Source: Utricularia gibba (Eukaryota; Streptophyta; Magnoliopsida; Lamiales; Lentibulariaceae). From it: a stretch of 64,000 nt of DNA. Positions 1 to 12,402 of the stretch are shown one piece after another. The translations under genes and the position numbers were made by a program. The number at the start of each line of letters is the position of its first letter. The first letter of the stretch is position 1. Below the pieces are notes generated by a model. That model was not told the origin of the DNA. It saw only the letters and a list, made by a program, of their open reading frames with translations, and did no database searches. The stretch covers positions 6,533,001-6,597,000 of the forward strand of contig NEEC01000002.1 of NCBI GenBank assembly GCA_002189035.1, given 5' to 3'.

Positions 1-303
1 ACTTACTGATACATGAAGTAAATTGTCATGAACCTGCTGCATCCAGGGTAGCTTTTTAGTGCTGCAGTGGGAGCTTGTGCAAGGAACCTGTTTGTAATTA
101 TCCTTTGTATTTCAGAGATGTGGATTCCAAAGCTTCATTGCTGGGCGTGATGTTTCCATGATCTTTGAATTTTTTTCCAATTTACTTGATGAATGCCATC
201 TCTTGTCTTATTGTGCATAACGTACTGTCCTAGGCAGAAAAAATCTATCACTCTCAGGTTTTGTCGTGGAGGAATTACAAGGGATTAGAACAAAATCATC
301 AAC
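1..303. other. 3' flank of the MYB-CC gene
   Basis: This stretch precedes the stop codon of the minus-strand MYB-CC gene and probably contains its 3' UTR. I see no coding region, RNA gene or repeat in it. Confidence 0.5.
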
Positions 304-1837
304 TCAGCTACAGCTATAGCTATTTAAATCTAATGACCTGCTGGTAAAATCAGCTTCACTTTCACCTTCAGCATTCAGGTCCAGTGACTTGGAGAAGAGA
401 GTTAGCTTCATTTCGGACAAGGTGTTCTGCGTCTCTGCCTCCTCTTCTGACCCTTTAGATACTTCTTCGATTATGCTTCTTCTACTGGCATGTTTCCCTC
501 CAGAGAGACCAGAAGACATGGACATATTCTGTAGATTATTTTCATTAAAGAAGTCGATTTCCCGGTTAAGATTTGCTGAAGAAAGATACTCATTGCTTTC
601 ATCCCCATATTCATGCCATCTGAGTTCTGTTGATCGTTGGCATGTTCTGTTGTCAGCTTTCTGCTCTGTTTTGTCCCCGAAACAACTTGGCTTTAAGGCA
701 ATTGGAGTATGAGGCAACAGGGCTTGGTCCCAGATTGAATGGTCACGCATTGTTAAGCAGCTTTCGGCTGAGGAATCTTTTAGGAGAGCGGTCGTTTTAT
801 TCTGCTGCAGGCAAAAGTCTTGAAGTTCTTTCATGGAGTTCCGTGAATGGCTAGACACACTGGAAACCAATTCGGACAGCTGAGCTTTGGCTGCCTCCAC
901 TTCAATGGCTCCCATGTTCTGTCTCCGGAGTGTATCTTGCGCCTTTTCTAGCACAGAATGCAAATATTTTCCCTGAGCCTCGATCCGCAGCTGCAAGTGT
1001 CGCTGTATCTGAGAACAAGAAATATCAGCAAGAAGAATTTAAACCACTTGGATCAAAGAGCCATGATATCAGTATAAAATACCTCCAGCTGTTCATGTAA
1101 TTGCTGCTGCACTTCAATTTGCATTTGTATTGCGTCTCCCAGATGGAGGTTTCTGTCACAAAAGAAAAAAAAACATTGCAAGTGAGCCTAGTTGTCTGCT
1201 GTTCATAATCCTTGATGTCCAGGTATGATAAATTTTTCTCATACTTTGCTTTTGAGTTGGAGCGCTTGGAATTCCAGTTTGCGTTCCGCGTACCTCTGCT
1301 TGTCTCCATGCTGCAGATGGCATATGTTTTTTTATCAGTTAAACAAAATAGTTTTGCAGTGCTTTTATCTGTAATTTTCCTCTCCTTACCAGGCTTTGCA
1401 CCCACGCTATTAGTTTGATGGCTTTTACTGAGCCGGTACTTCTGCAAATGGACACGAAAACGTGGGATACCATTCTAAGTGGCCTATGGTTCAAAGAAAT
1501 CCAGATGCTTACCTGAAGGTGACTCTTCAAATGGTACAAGGTTAATCCTTGAATTCCCATGAGTTTGAGAACTGACTTTGGAGTAGCTTCTGTTCCATAT
1601 GAACCCAGAATGAATAAAAATAGCTCTCTATGATCAAGTTATTCCAAGATCTAGAAACTTACTTTCTGCCCCACCCAACTGGTTCACTGCTTCTATGAAC
1701 CTTTGATGCAGATCAGGAGTCCACTTCAGCCTCGGCTTTGCATCAGTTGAGAGCACTAATCCAGAGTCTCGACTACCGGGCTTTTCGGATGAATGATAAC
1801 CCCTCCTCCCTTGTTGGTGATGGTGAAACATGCTCAT
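304..1837 (-). CDS. MYB-CC (GARP) transcription factor, UNE16/PHL2/PHL3-like
   Basis: This is a nuclear DNA-binding protein of the PHR1-LIKE/MYB-CC family, whose members bind P1BS-type sites and act in phosphate and stress responses. The GARP/MYB half is split over two exons. Exon 1 (about 1837-1663) encodes STDAKPRLKWTPDLHQRF and EAVNQLGGAE. A 77-nt exon (1589-1513) encodes KATPKSVLKLMGIQG and LTLYHLKSHLQ. A third exon begins KYRLSK. The coiled-coil block follows (IQMQIEVQQQLHEQLE, then LQLRIEAQGKYLHSVLEKAQ). The C terminus carries two LDLN motifs, which resemble EAR repression motifs. I chose the ATG at 1837 because a good acceptor (ttcaattctag) lies just upstream and MSMFHHHQQG aligns with the family start. 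An in-frame ATG at 1912 is the alternative. The family assignment is firm; the orthologue is inferred. Confidence 0.88.
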
Positions 1838-2039
1838 TTCTTCCCTGTATGCTGTATTTTTTGAGCTAGAATTGAAAAGATCAATGGGTGTGCTCAAAAT
1901 GGTACCGTTCATACCTGCAGGCTATTCTGAGAAGCTATGGCAGTTATATTCTGCAGCATAAAGTAGCTTGGTTTCTATTGGGGAAGAGAAGCTCCTCTGC
2001 TACGGATCTTTATCTAAACTGGTTCTGGTGGCATAAGGT

Positions 2040-3062
2040 TTTATATCCAAATATTCATCAGGTGTGAAGGGTAGGACACAATGGGGAATGGAATCTCCCG
2101 AGGTCCTAAAAGGACATCAGATTCAATCCAATCTTCATGACAGCTCAAGAAGGTATCTTGTTCTTCAAATTTCTTTGGTGTGTGGGCCGGCTGGCCAGCA
2201 TCTTTCGACTTGCTTTTCCTGTTCTCCGCCATCACCATGACTCATCTCAGTATCAGTAACTTGGATAAGCCAATGCCGCGCATTGGGTGCACGAATCGAA
2301 TCCCTTTCCTTTTCTCTCCTCAGGAACCATATGCGCAGCGCAGGATGAATAATCAATCCCCTCTGGTTTCCTACAAAAGGTTCACTGTCCTTTCTCCATG
2401 CTTCCTTTGCTCTTGTTTGCTTTCCAAAGGAAGATTCTGTTGACTGAAGCATCAAGTTACCCAAAAGCAAAAGGTTAGTTTTGCAACTTTTTCACCTTTT
2501 TTTCTCCACACAACAATGTGACCAACACCAAAGCATCAGCAGCATCATCATCATCATCTTACACACTGCATTCTCCTGGTTTCAATAACTACCCTAACCT
2601 TTTCACTGCCTCTTTAACAGCAAACATTGTAAGAAGGTGGGGCATCCTAGAAGCAAGAGGCGCAGGCATGACAAGGGAGAAAGCATATTCTTCGCTTCAT
2701 TTGGAGGCCAAGAATACAAAAAATAGCACAAGGAATCCACCCACCCATCTGTGACGCAAGTTTGGAACCCATACTGCCTTCACAAAGCAGGAGTTTCAGG
2801 CCCCACTGAGAATTCCCACAACAGGATTTCTGTGTTTTCACCAGATGATCAATCAGATCTTCCTGTGAATTCACAGCCATCGGAACCCGATCCTGAAACC
2901 CTGTTCGTGCATTCCCCGTCAGATACATATGTTTTCGCATCTAAAACGTCAAATGATTCTAAAGCAGAATACCTCCTTAGCTGCTGTACTTCTCTCACCA
3001 AGTTTTTGAAGGATTCCCCGAGCTTTTCTGTAAAGGAATCCATGGCTGCTTTGATGAACTAA
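2040..3062 (-). other. unresolved minus-strand ORFs (hypothetical gene or 5' region)
   Basis: The DNA here is less AT-rich than the spacer beyond it and carries open minus-strand frames that I do not recognise. One possible start at 3043 gives MDSFTEKLGESFKNL, followed by a plausible donor (gtgaga). A plausible acceptor (attcacag) near 2866 then leads into EDLIDHLVKTQKSCCGNSQW. A second open stretch at about 2450-2165 reads SFGKQTRAKEAWRKDSEPF. It could be a small hypothetical gene, or upstream non-coding exons of the adjacent MYB-CC gene. I cannot join the pieces into one protein with confidence. A CAT-trinucleotide run sits near 2540-2558. Confidence 0.3.
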
Positions 3063-4116
3063 ACCCCAACTACTAATATCTGTTTATGGATAATTTTAGT
3101 ATATTAATAATAAACCAAAATTGATAATTTATATGAATTATTTATATATAGATACATATGATTATATAATTAAAATTAAAATCATGTTTAATATGCATAT
3201 TTGACAAATAAATGTTTAAAATATCTGAAACAATTAAATTTTGTTTGATTAATAAGACTCAAGTGGAATAAGAATTTTGAAAAAAAAAACATGATTTTTA
3301 ATCATTATTTTATAAAATCACGTAGATATCTTCTACCAAACAAATGTAGTTTTTAATACATGAAACCTACAAAATGCGACATTAATGTTTTTAAAAGCAA
3401 AAACGCATTTTTTAAAAAATTATCCCTAAAATATATTTATTAATGTAAAATAAATATTAGAGACAAATCAAATCAGGAAAGGGCCCACCCTAAAATGCAA
3501 ATTGACAATCATGTCTTTATCTGGTATACATTACCATCAATTTGTTACATATTAGGTGGACACTTTTTTCATATACTTAGAAGAGTATGTCCATATTTTT
3601 AATATATATTTTTGTCTTTTGTTTTTTTTTCAAAGAAAATTAATAAACTACGAACCAAAATAATAATAATTAGACTAGAAATATATTTTGAGACATTAAA
3701 GATTAATATAAAATAAAAATACGAATAATTAGTACCTGTTTTAGATCAGTTGGAAGTGTCTTCAATATAGGAATTCGAGAAGCTTCCAAATATGATACTG
3801 TTTTGTGCAAGAACAAGACAACAAAGGAAACTGGGTCAAGAGCATGCAAGAAAATAGATTAAAATATTGTATTATTTATTTTACATGGAAATTTAATTAA
3901 ATCCAGAACGTGTGCTTCAATTATTATTTGAATATTTGAAATATATATACATATATGGCCACAGTGGAAAGGGTAAAACGGTAAAAACGCAGCGTTGGTA
4001 TTGCATGCCGGCGTGAACCGTGAAAAGGCAAAAGAGGAAGATGCGAGGGTGGTATAATATTCCAATCAACCACGTCATATGATTCCGACAGAGGGCCGAT
4101 CACATCTCCACCGTTG
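3063..4116. other. AT-rich intergenic spacer
   Basis: Mostly A/T, with frequent stops in every frame and short homopolymer runs. I see no gene. The right part probably holds the 3' UTR of the basic-protein gene that ends at 4117. Confidence 0.6.
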
Positions 4117-4818
4117 CTAAGGGAATCGCTTCGCCGCGCCCGAGGTTGGAGACGCCGTGCTCTGATTTTTTTTCCCTTTGACAGTTTCTTTCGGCTGGAA
4201 TGGCTCCTCCGCCACCGCCGTCTTCACGCTCCCGGGACGATTCTGAAGCGTGTTGTTTTTGAACCTCAGGATTTTGAGTAGGACAGAGAAAAAGTGAGGT
4301 TTCTCCTTGGGGAAGGTTTCTGGTTTTTCGGTCGGTTTTTCTTTTCTTTTCCCGGAATTCGATTTTTTGCCGCCGCGCTTCTTCGACCGGACTCTCCCGA
4401 TGCAGGAAACCAACGGAGAACCCGGTTCGGAAACCACCGGTTTTATAGGCGTCTTCGTTTCTGTTCCCTTCGTGCACGTGGATTTCTTACCCTGTTTGGA
4501 ATTCCTCCGTTTGGAATGCAAGAACGGCGCCTTTTGGGTTTTGGGCAATCCAATTATAGACGCCTTAGACCTCAAATTGACTGAAAATCGCCGGCGGTTG
4601 GATCCCAAACCGCTCCCGCCGGCACCCCTGCAAATATTGCCCCTCGTGGAATCGTTTCTCCCAAGGAAGGCGTTCCGATCAAACCAGTCGTATTCCTCGT
4701 CTCTCGATAACCAGAAAGACTCCGGCGGGAAACTGGGGTCGAGATCACAGACGTCGCCTTCCCTCGCGTCGCCAACGGAGATGACGGATTCCACCGACTG
4801 AGTGCCGTCGCCAGACAT
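4117..4818 (-). CDS. uncharacterised plant basic protein (At1g67050/At5g38320-like)
   Basis: A single open frame of 233 codons starts at an ATG (4818). It opens with an acidic segment and the block PPESFWLSRDEEYDWFDRNA, followed by FLGRNDSTRGN. It then carries NLRSKASIIGLPKTQKAPF and VSCIGRVRSKKRGGKK. These blocks match my recollection of a plant-specific family of small basic proteins with no assigned function. The middle and C-terminal parts are rich in Lys, Arg and Ser, suggesting a nuclear or membrane-associated disordered protein, but no enzyme motif is visible. No intron is needed. The promoter side (4819-5204) faces the 3' end of the ROPGAP gene. Confidence 0.75.
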   Translation of the reverse strand: MSGDGTQSVESVISVGDAREGDVCDLDPSFPPESFWLSRDEEYDWFDRNAFLGRNDSTRGNICRGAGGSGLGSNRRRFSVNLRSKASIIGLPKTQKAPFLHSKRRNSKQGKKSTCTKGTETKTPIKPVVSEPGSPLVSCIGRVRSKKRGGKKSNSGKRKEKPTEKPETFPKEKPHFFSVLLKILRFKNNTLQNRPGSVKTAVAEEPFQPKETVKGKKNQSTASPTSGAAKRFP

Positions 4819-5204
4819 GCTGTGGAGGTCGAAAAATCAACACTGGGCTGCTGAACCTGCCATTGAATTTCGTGGCATTAAATCAATCCAATAATAAAAT
4901 AATACCCTAATGAGTCATGACAATTCCATCCATTACACCAGTTGGGAAACTTCATTTCAATAAATCCAATCTAAATAAAAATTTAAATTTTTTTATAATA
5001 CTTTAAATTTTTAAAAAATAATTAATTTTTTGAATAATTAAACTCATAATGAGAAATTTTAAATAAATCGAGCTGAATAAAAATAAATAAATGCAGAAAT
5101 TGTACATAAACGTTGTGATGAACAAACATGACTGTAATATTGCACTGGAGCGGGCGCATTTGCGGTAAAGACCAGCTCCCCTGAAATCCTTCCTTCCAAG
5201 GGAA
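4819..5204. other. intergenic spacer
   Basis: AT-rich DNA between the 5' end of the basic-protein gene and the stop of the ROPGAP gene, both on the minus strand. No coding potential or structured element seen. Confidence 0.5.
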
Positions 5205-6722
5205 CTAGCTGCTGATACAACTAAGCGAGCTATTGTGCTCCGGTTCGTTTTCCGGCATGTTTTGACCGTCCACGGCGGTTCCCTCCTCCGTCGTGGCCGG
5301 AGAATTTACAGGGTCACAAGGGATGGGAGCTACAGTTTCGTCACTGGGAATGCTCATCGCACATGTGGATACTTGCTTGTCATTACAGGCTTCAGCAGTC
5401 GCAGCTTCCTCGCTATTGCCATCGATTTCGCATGTGGGATGATGATCTTGGAGGGAGGAGGCTTCCCTTTCTCTGATGGTTTTCATGATGAGTGTCTTGA
5501 GAAAGTTCATCACTTGGACAGCGTGCATGAACGCGGTGACAGGATCAGACATCTGCAAGTTTGCATCAGTTTTGTGTAATGAAGACGCCATTGGAAAGGG
5601 TGGTTCAGGCAGCTCACCTTGGTCATATTGGGGGCGAAAACCATGGCGATGTTGTGTCCATTCATCTTGTTCAGATGCTCGAATTGGACGACGTCGGCCA
5701 TTAGATCAACTGCCCAGTTCAGCAAGGCGGCTTCTGTTTGAGGGAGAAGGTTCACGAGATGCTGGCATTCGGCTTCTGAGTGCGCCCTCATCATCTTCTC
5801 CAATGGGAGCGAGTCTAATACGCCATTGGGGAGCTCTCTGAACCATGCCTGGAAATGGAGTACAAGATCATGATGGGAAGCAATTTATAGTGATCAAAAC
5901 ATCAGCGCAGACACTGAAAGAGAGACCTTGATCAGGGCTGCTAAACAGTGAACATCAATGTTTACAGGGATTGTCCCCTGATTCAGCTGCTCCCGGGCTT
6001 GCTCTTGTTGGCTGTTTTCAGGGTTGATTCTGAAAATCCCTTCGGACTGAAATGGAGCAGAATGTCTCAGACTGTGCAGAAAGAAGAAGCCCAAAGCTCA
6101 ACAACATGTTCACCTTCAACCCATTCTGTGAATACAAGCTTTTCTGCATCATCAGCAGAAGGGTGGGCACACAGTTCCCTTTGGAATCGAATGAAAGCTG
6201 CATAGACTCTGTGGAAACTCCAAAAACTCTGGTACTGAAACGAAGAAGAAGAAGAAGATTCTCATACGCCCAGAAAAGAAAAACTCCACACAAACAAGAA
6301 GAATAAATGTACCTTGCACTGGGAGGCTTGCTGGGAATCTCAGGAAAAAGCTCAACAGGGAGTCCAAGAAATCCATTAAACCGATCAAATGTAACATGTG
6401 CAACATGTTTAACATCTGTAGGCCACCCGATTTCCATCATCTGTTCTTCAACCCCAGAATTCCCACGCCCTGGGCTACTACATCCAACCAAAGACTTCCT
6501 CAATACAGCAAGTAAAACTGCCAAAACATCCCCTTCCTCTGTCTCCTCATGCTCTGTTACTACACCTATTTTTCTCTGAGAACGACGCCGTCTGTGGAGT
6601 GGAGCCCGGAAAACAGGATCAGCTTTGAGAAACGTTTGCTGGTGGCGGTGATTCTCATCGTCCGTGGTACACGAAGCAGGATCGCAAGAAGGTGTGAAAT
6701 GGAGAATCTCCGTCATTCTCAT
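5205..6722 (-). CDS. Rho of plants GTPase-activating protein with CRIB domain (ROPGAP)
   Basis: It stimulates GTP hydrolysis on ROP GTPases, which control polarity, pollen tubes and hypoxia signalling at the plasma membrane. Exon 1 (from the ATG at 6722) has a low-complexity N terminus, then the CRIB motif IGWPTDVKHVAHVTFDRFNG and FLGLPVELFPEIP. After an intron the RhoGAP domain reads STRVFGVSTESMQLSFD, then SEGIFRINPENSQQEQAR, where the Arg of GIFR is the catalytic arginine finger. It continues with IDVHCLAALIKAWFRELPNG and MNGHNIAMVFAPNMTK. The last exon begins MSDPVTAFMHAVQVMNFLKT and ends in an acidic, Ser/Thr-rich tail. CRIB plus RhoGAP in this order is the plant-specific ROPGAP1-5 architecture. 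Four introns interrupt the gene; the first contains a GAA repeat. All key residues are present. Confidence 0.93.
6241..6258 (+). repeat. GAA/AGA microsatellite in ROPGAP intron 1
   Basis: A purine-rich (gaa)n run. On the minus strand it forms the pyrimidine tract directly before the acceptor of the second coding exon. Confidence 0.8.
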
Positions 6723-8443
6723 CTGGGTTTCGGAAAAACGGCGTCTTTTTCGTTCCGGAATCCTTCAATCAGTAAATGCACCACAGGTGAGAAATAAACA
6801 AACTCTGAACCGGTGGCAGGCGATGGGGAAAGAGAAGGCGTTCAGGGTTTTAAGTACGAGTCGGGTTGCATCCCTAGGAAATGGGTTAGCAGAAACAACC
6901 GTACACATACCATGCAAACTCTTGTTCCGCGAATACATGAAGCAGGTGTTGCTGCAGCAATTTAAAGCAAAGCTCGATCACAGACAGGGTTTACATTACA
7001 TGCTGTAGTTTGCACATTCATTCACCACAGAGACTCAATTCTACTCCATGCATTTACTTTTCCAGAAAGCTGTGTGTACTCTGCTTTATTTGACTTCAAT
7101 GTCATTTACTTTTCTTCTTGGAACCCTTGACAGGTTATGGATACACCAATAATGGGAGATGTTCTGCAACTTTCCCTTCCCTTTTTCACTGAGGGAACTA
7201 CCAGTAGGAGTAGGAGTAGCAGCAGAGGGAGAAGCTCTGGAAATGCATCTCTCCCCTCCCCTGTAAAAATCTTGCATTTAGGTTTTACCTACATTCCAGA
7301 AAAATAAATAAAAATAATTTTAATTATATATATATATATACATACTATTTTTTTTTAGAACATGCCAAAACCAAGGTATCAGACACCCAACCCCCATAGG
7401 TATGAGTAGACCAACTGGATGATGATTTTAGTTAGGGTTTGAGCTTGAATATGATAAGAGAAAATATGTGATGGAGCAGGGTAAGTTTAATACAATATTT
7501 GAAATTAAAGTATTCAAATGTATAATAAATTTAAAATTATTAGTAATCGATTGAATCTAATATTTTTTCAATATAATTTTTATCTAGTTGGAGCTAATTT
7601 CAACAACGATAACACAACATGATGATGGATGGAGAGCAGAGCGTTTGGTTGGGCGAAGTTTTGAATGTCAAAGGTGGCTAATATTTATGGTGGGGTTGAA
7701 TGTGCGCGCCCCCCTTCGCCTAAATAAGCCACCAATCAGGCCGCCCCATGGGGACACCACTTTAAATGTCGCACCGCACGTAAATTAATAATTATTGCAA
7801 TGGTACACCTTCACATAATATCAATTCATTAATTAATCTTTTTTTTAAAAAAAGAATCTGAAATTTTTAATTGGTTGGGATTTTAAAACGGGTTTCGATG
7901 TATTATTCCAATTATTATGGATTTTGATTGAGGTGGATTGAATGGGATTGATTCATTTTTCATTATCTTTATTATAAAATTTCAAATATTGAGAAAATTA
8001 AAAATTATTATTTTAGTAAGGCTTCCAGATTCCTAGTTTTTTTTCTATTCAAATTGTTCGATCAAATTCAATAATGAGGAAATGAGATGAAAAAAAAATT
8101 GTTTTTTAAAATTTGACGTATCAATATAATTAGTTTACAAATTTTTATATTTTAAACGTTTTTAATTTTTAGTTATTTGAATATTACACGTAATTAATGC
8201 TTATTAATTAATAAATTAAACACGATTAATTGTAATTATTTTTATGAAAATTTTTAAATTATTGAGAGTTACTAATGTCAATTATTTCAAATCTTAAAAA
8301 TGGAATAAATTTTGAATTGCATTGTTCCAACAACAAATCATCAAATGGGCTGGATATTGGGCTTTGGGGAAGCCCAATAAACAAATTTGTTTACCGAATC
8401 CGAATGATAAATCCGCTGCAGAAGAGTGGCGAATGGAACAGCG
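6723..8443. other. intergenic spacer with AT repeat and dispersed-element copy
   Basis: The left third is less AT-rich and probably includes the ROPGAP 5' UTR and promoter. From about 7300 it becomes AT-rich, with an (AT)n run at 7325-7342. A copy of the AATCGATT-core dispersed element lies around 7505-7580. A small GC-rich island at about 7690-7780 (GCGCGCCCCCC) has no convincing ORF. Confidence 0.6.
7505..7590 (+). repeat. dispersed AT-rich element, AATCGATT core (copy 1)
   Basis: tataataaatttaaaattat followed by tagtaatcgattgaatctaa. Related sequence occurs at four other places in the window. Confidence 0.6.
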
Positions 8444-10563
8444 TCAAACTGACAAGGTTGCGGAGTCCGGAGTGCCGTCGCACCTTTGGCCGTGGCCCAG
8501 CATCGCCGTCATCTTGGCGGCGACTTCCTGCATCTGCTCCCTCGTGTGGAGCGGAGAAGGGTACACTAACATGCAGTCGAGTTTGCCATCGCGGACGGTG
8601 TCGAAAACTGCGATAGACGGGCCAATTCCGTGGGTGGAGGCGCATCCCATGTAATCCTCGACGCCGACTCGCTGCCTCATATCGCCGGAATTGTCGATCA
8701 CGGGGTCCTCAAACACGGATACCAGAGAGCTCCGGAGAGAGGATGACGGGGTGAGACCTGGGTTGTCGATGGCTCTGGCCATGAGAAAGTTGAGGTCTGC
8801 CATGTCTGTGATGTGTTTGTTAGAAGTCCTGGACTGGGAGAAGTTTGAATAGCAGCTTGCTGCTAGTTCCCACAGTGTTTCACTCCCTTTAACTGTGTGC
8901 ACATTTAGGATTGCTGAGTGGTAGAATCCTGCAGAAGCAAAACTCCGTCAACTCACGGTTCTGATCACCACGAAATATACTTACAGTGTTTTCTTACCAA
9001 AGTGATGAGGGGATAGGGGAGGCTGGAGATAAGATCTGCTATCAATGAGAGTCACAACCCCGTACTTCTTCTTTCCCTTCTTTGTTGAATGAACAGCTAG
9101 TAAGGCAGCAGCAGAGAGGGCTGCACACAGTTTGATTCCTCTGTTTTTGCACCCCTGCAACGAAGTTTCTACATTAGATCCGCATCTCTCAAAACTTTTT
9201 GGATACGATAGGAGGGTGATGGTGCATTCAGACCTCTGAATCTATTTTACAAGTTTCAAGGTTTAAAGAAACTTTTCATTCTGTGAATAGTAACCAGCTG
9301 CCAAACTTGATGTCTTCTGGTTATTCTGTTTTACATATTTAACATTTATGACTTGTTACAGACACATTCAATGAAGGAAAGTTACCACGGTGAAAAGCAG
9401 GTAGTGACCACAAGCTACTCTTCCTCCTCCCACATGGACATGGGCTGGCTATCTGTAAATGTCGGGAAGGTGAAACATTCTCTCTTTAACCCCACATTCA
9501 TTCCTTGAAGCAAGATTGCTCAAGGATACTTTAGGTGTTCGCTGATCATCTACCCTGAAAACCCTTCATCCCTGCCATTATTTTTTACATTCGGACTGGT
9601 TTCTTTTGTGCTTCTCTGAACTCATTCAGTGCATTTGTGGGATGACAGAAAAGGAACTACCGGGAGGGTGGCCAAGGTGTGTGATCCTAAAACCTAAGTG
9701 GGAATGTGGTGAATTCGTTTTATAAGCTACAGTGACAACTGATACGCGCGCAGAGAAGGCAGAGGACTTACCGTGAGAATCTGTGAGGTGATGTCTTGGT
9801 CTAGTTGCAACCTCATGACCTCGGACTTTCTAGGAGATTTCCAGTTAATGAACTCCATGTTTGTAAGCCTTAAAGAGCATAGAGAATACCCAAGAAGATC
9901 TCTTCCATGAGCCCAGATGTTTTTCTTGGTTAATAGACAAGGGATTAAGCTCTCCAACGCCGCCTTCCCCTCGCTGGAGTTACTTATCTCCGTAGCCGGA
10001 GCACCCTCCTCCGTCATCGCATCTAGGTCTAGCATCTCTAAAAGAAGTGAAACAGCAGTGGTCCGGTCACATACACAGGTGTGTAGCCGCAACACCGCGA
10101 CGGAGTGCGTATCAGAAACCGCATAAACGGCGGCGAAAGCGACATCCACCCCGCTGCATGGGAAGGCATCTGGATCTACCCATGTTTTCCCATTGTTGAT
10201 CTCATGCTCCAGGATCTTGTGAAGTGGGGAGATTTCACTAGACTTGTTACTTTCGAGTATTTGCAGCGTCTCCGCCGCGTCGTGAACGGTGATCTCCGAT
10301 AACGGCGCGGCGGTGGACTTGATGAACTTAAAGGCTTTCCCGGAGGCGTCGTAATGCAGCTTGCATCCCAGAAGCGGGTGAGCTTCCTGCAACATGGTCA
10401 GCGTCTTCTTGAACTGACATTGGGAGGCGTCCGATACCGGCCTCGCCACCATCAGAGCAAGCACCGTGATACCAGTCCCAGACGTCACGGCGCGGCACCA
10501 GTTGTGCTCGGTGGTTCCAAGAACTCGTGAGTAGTCACCGGAGTTCTGATCCGCAACCGCCAT
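8444..10563 (-). CDS. chloramphenicol acetyltransferase-fold (condensation/BAHD-like) protein, divergent active site
   Basis: It resembles uncharacterised plant proteins with the two-lobed fold shared by BAHD acyltransferases and condensation domains. The start is the ATG at 10563 (MAVADQNSGDYSRVLG). Exon 1 continues with EHNWCRAVTSGTGI, LQEAHPLLGCKLHY and LRLHTCVCDRTTAVSLLLEM. A middle exon near 9160-9000 encodes GCKNRGIKLCAALSAAALLA. The last exon (from about 8900) has VEDYMGCASTHGIGPSIAVF, and the stop is at 8444. The active-site block that is normally HHxxxDG or HxxxD reads HTCVCDR here. The position four residues before the Asp is therefore Thr, not His, so catalysis is doubtful. The DFGWG structural motif of BAHD enzymes is not evident. 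The substrate is unknown. Confidence 0.72.
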
Positions 10564-12402
10564 TTCCCAGCCGGCACAACAAAAACACACTGGCTACTGT
10601 TTCCTACTGCTTCCTTCCACCACTTCATATAGCAAAGCTTTTCATCATGACATGAAAAAGTTAAACTTTTACAAAACCCAAAAAAAAAAATACATTTTTT
10701 ATTAGTTTCACAGTACAAACTCAAAGAAAAACCTTTTTTTTTTTTAACAAAAAAGCAGCTTGAAAGGACTCTCCCTCCCTCTGAACCATCGCCATCGATA
10801 TAAATTCGAGGTAGCTTTGGCCTTTGTGGTAGTGGGAAATTCGCAGTGAAACCCATCCACCATTTGACTCCTGACATGGAGAAATGAATGTGTTCCGGGC
10901 AGGTAAATCGTCGCGAACGCCGTCCTACCGAACGGAGGAGGGAAACGACGAAGTGGGTAGTTATCGGGAAAGAGCCACATGCTTTGGAAAAGCTCCGAAA
11001 GACGACGACATCCCTCCCAGTCCCTGCTCTGGTGTGTCTGGTTTTGGTCTCAGTAAAAAGAAGAAGACAGTGAAGGTTCACATGCGGTGGGCCAACGCCG
11101 CTGCGGGAGCAAATGAATTGTACTGAGTGGGTCGTCAAAGGAATATAAGGATGTGTGGTTTTCAAGGTCTCCATCAATGGACTGGGAGGGAGGGAGGAAG
11201 AAGACTCCCACCCCAATATAAAAGCGATCCATTCCAGACATCATTTTTCACCCATTTTTAGATTCACATTTTTATTTTTTTATAATAATAATAATAATCT
11301 ATGTTTTTCATGATACACATAACATTTTTTTAATAATGTCATGCGACTTGCCACATTTGGAAAGCCACTTATCTCCTTTACATAGTGGATTTTAGTTTCA
11401 AAAATAGCTTATTTCCAAATATCTGTCCAATTATAATATTTGAAAATCACTTCAATTCTATCATAAGTTTGAACTAAATACTTTTTCATTAAGGGAATAG
11501 TACGTACGATTTCATCAATAACTTATACATAATTCATAAATAGAAGTTATTGTATAAATAGATGTAGAATAAATAGAATCAATTTATTTAAAATTAAGTA
11601 ACTTACTTATTGAATAAGTCACATTTTACCAATTTTTGTAATAATTTGATAAAGTAGTTAAAATTGATATAAATTAATAATAAGTAAAAATAGAAATTAA
11701 GTTATAAAATAAATAGAAATATTTTGTAAAACACTTAATTTTACTATTACTTTAGGTTATAAATTGTAAATTAAGTCACAAAAACTACTACCTAAGTTCG
11801 TGGAATTAATCTATTCCCATATCATATTTTCGTCAAATGGAATACTTTTTCTTAGTGTGAAAATATTCTCGATTTTCTTAATTTTCCGAGTCAACAATTA
11901 ATTGCACATAGACTTCCAACACATTTGAAGTTAAAGAGGCATTTTAAAAACTAGAAAACCATCCAAAACACCAGTAACATATCAAATTTGAATATGTATA
12001 TATACAATTTAATATAAAAATTCATTTTTTATATTTAAAATATTATATATATATATATATACATATTCTTATTCTATTATAGTTTTAAATTTTTTGACAA
12101 TCATGTTTTTTTTATATAAATTCTTTTTAACCCAATGCCTGTGTTGGGAGTTGGGACCAGAAAAAAAAAGTTGGAAAGAAAGGCACGTTTGTTCGAAGGT
12201 GGAAGTAAAAAGTAGAGTAGCATGATGAGTTTTGGACCACGAGGGAGGTGGGTTGAGAAGTTGGGCGCTTCTAATTCAATGTGATGGTAACATATTCCCA
12301 ACCATGGACTGGCGTTTGGTCTGCCACGTTGCTGCATCTTCTTCATGGCTGCCATCCCTGCACAGTTGGGAGAATGTTAGCAGTAGATGGATCCCTGTGT
12401 TG
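10564..12402. other. intergenic spacer
   Basis: The part up to about 11250 is moderately GC-rich and probably contains the promoter and 5' UTR of the acyltransferase-fold gene. Open frames there show no recognisable protein. From 11250 to 12100 it is strongly AT-rich, with (ATA)n at 11283-11298 and (AT)n at about 12041-12062. The right end probably holds the 3' UTR of the invertase gene. Confidence 0.55.

Noticed and set aside
4294-4801. Long + strand open frames opposite the basic-protein gene
   Set aside because: They are antisense shadows of the minus-strand frame at 4117-4818, which has recognisable family motifs.
10884-11126. 80-codon + strand frame with a Lys-rich centre
   Set aside because: Lies in the probable promoter of the acyltransferase-fold gene; no family resemblance and no splice partner.
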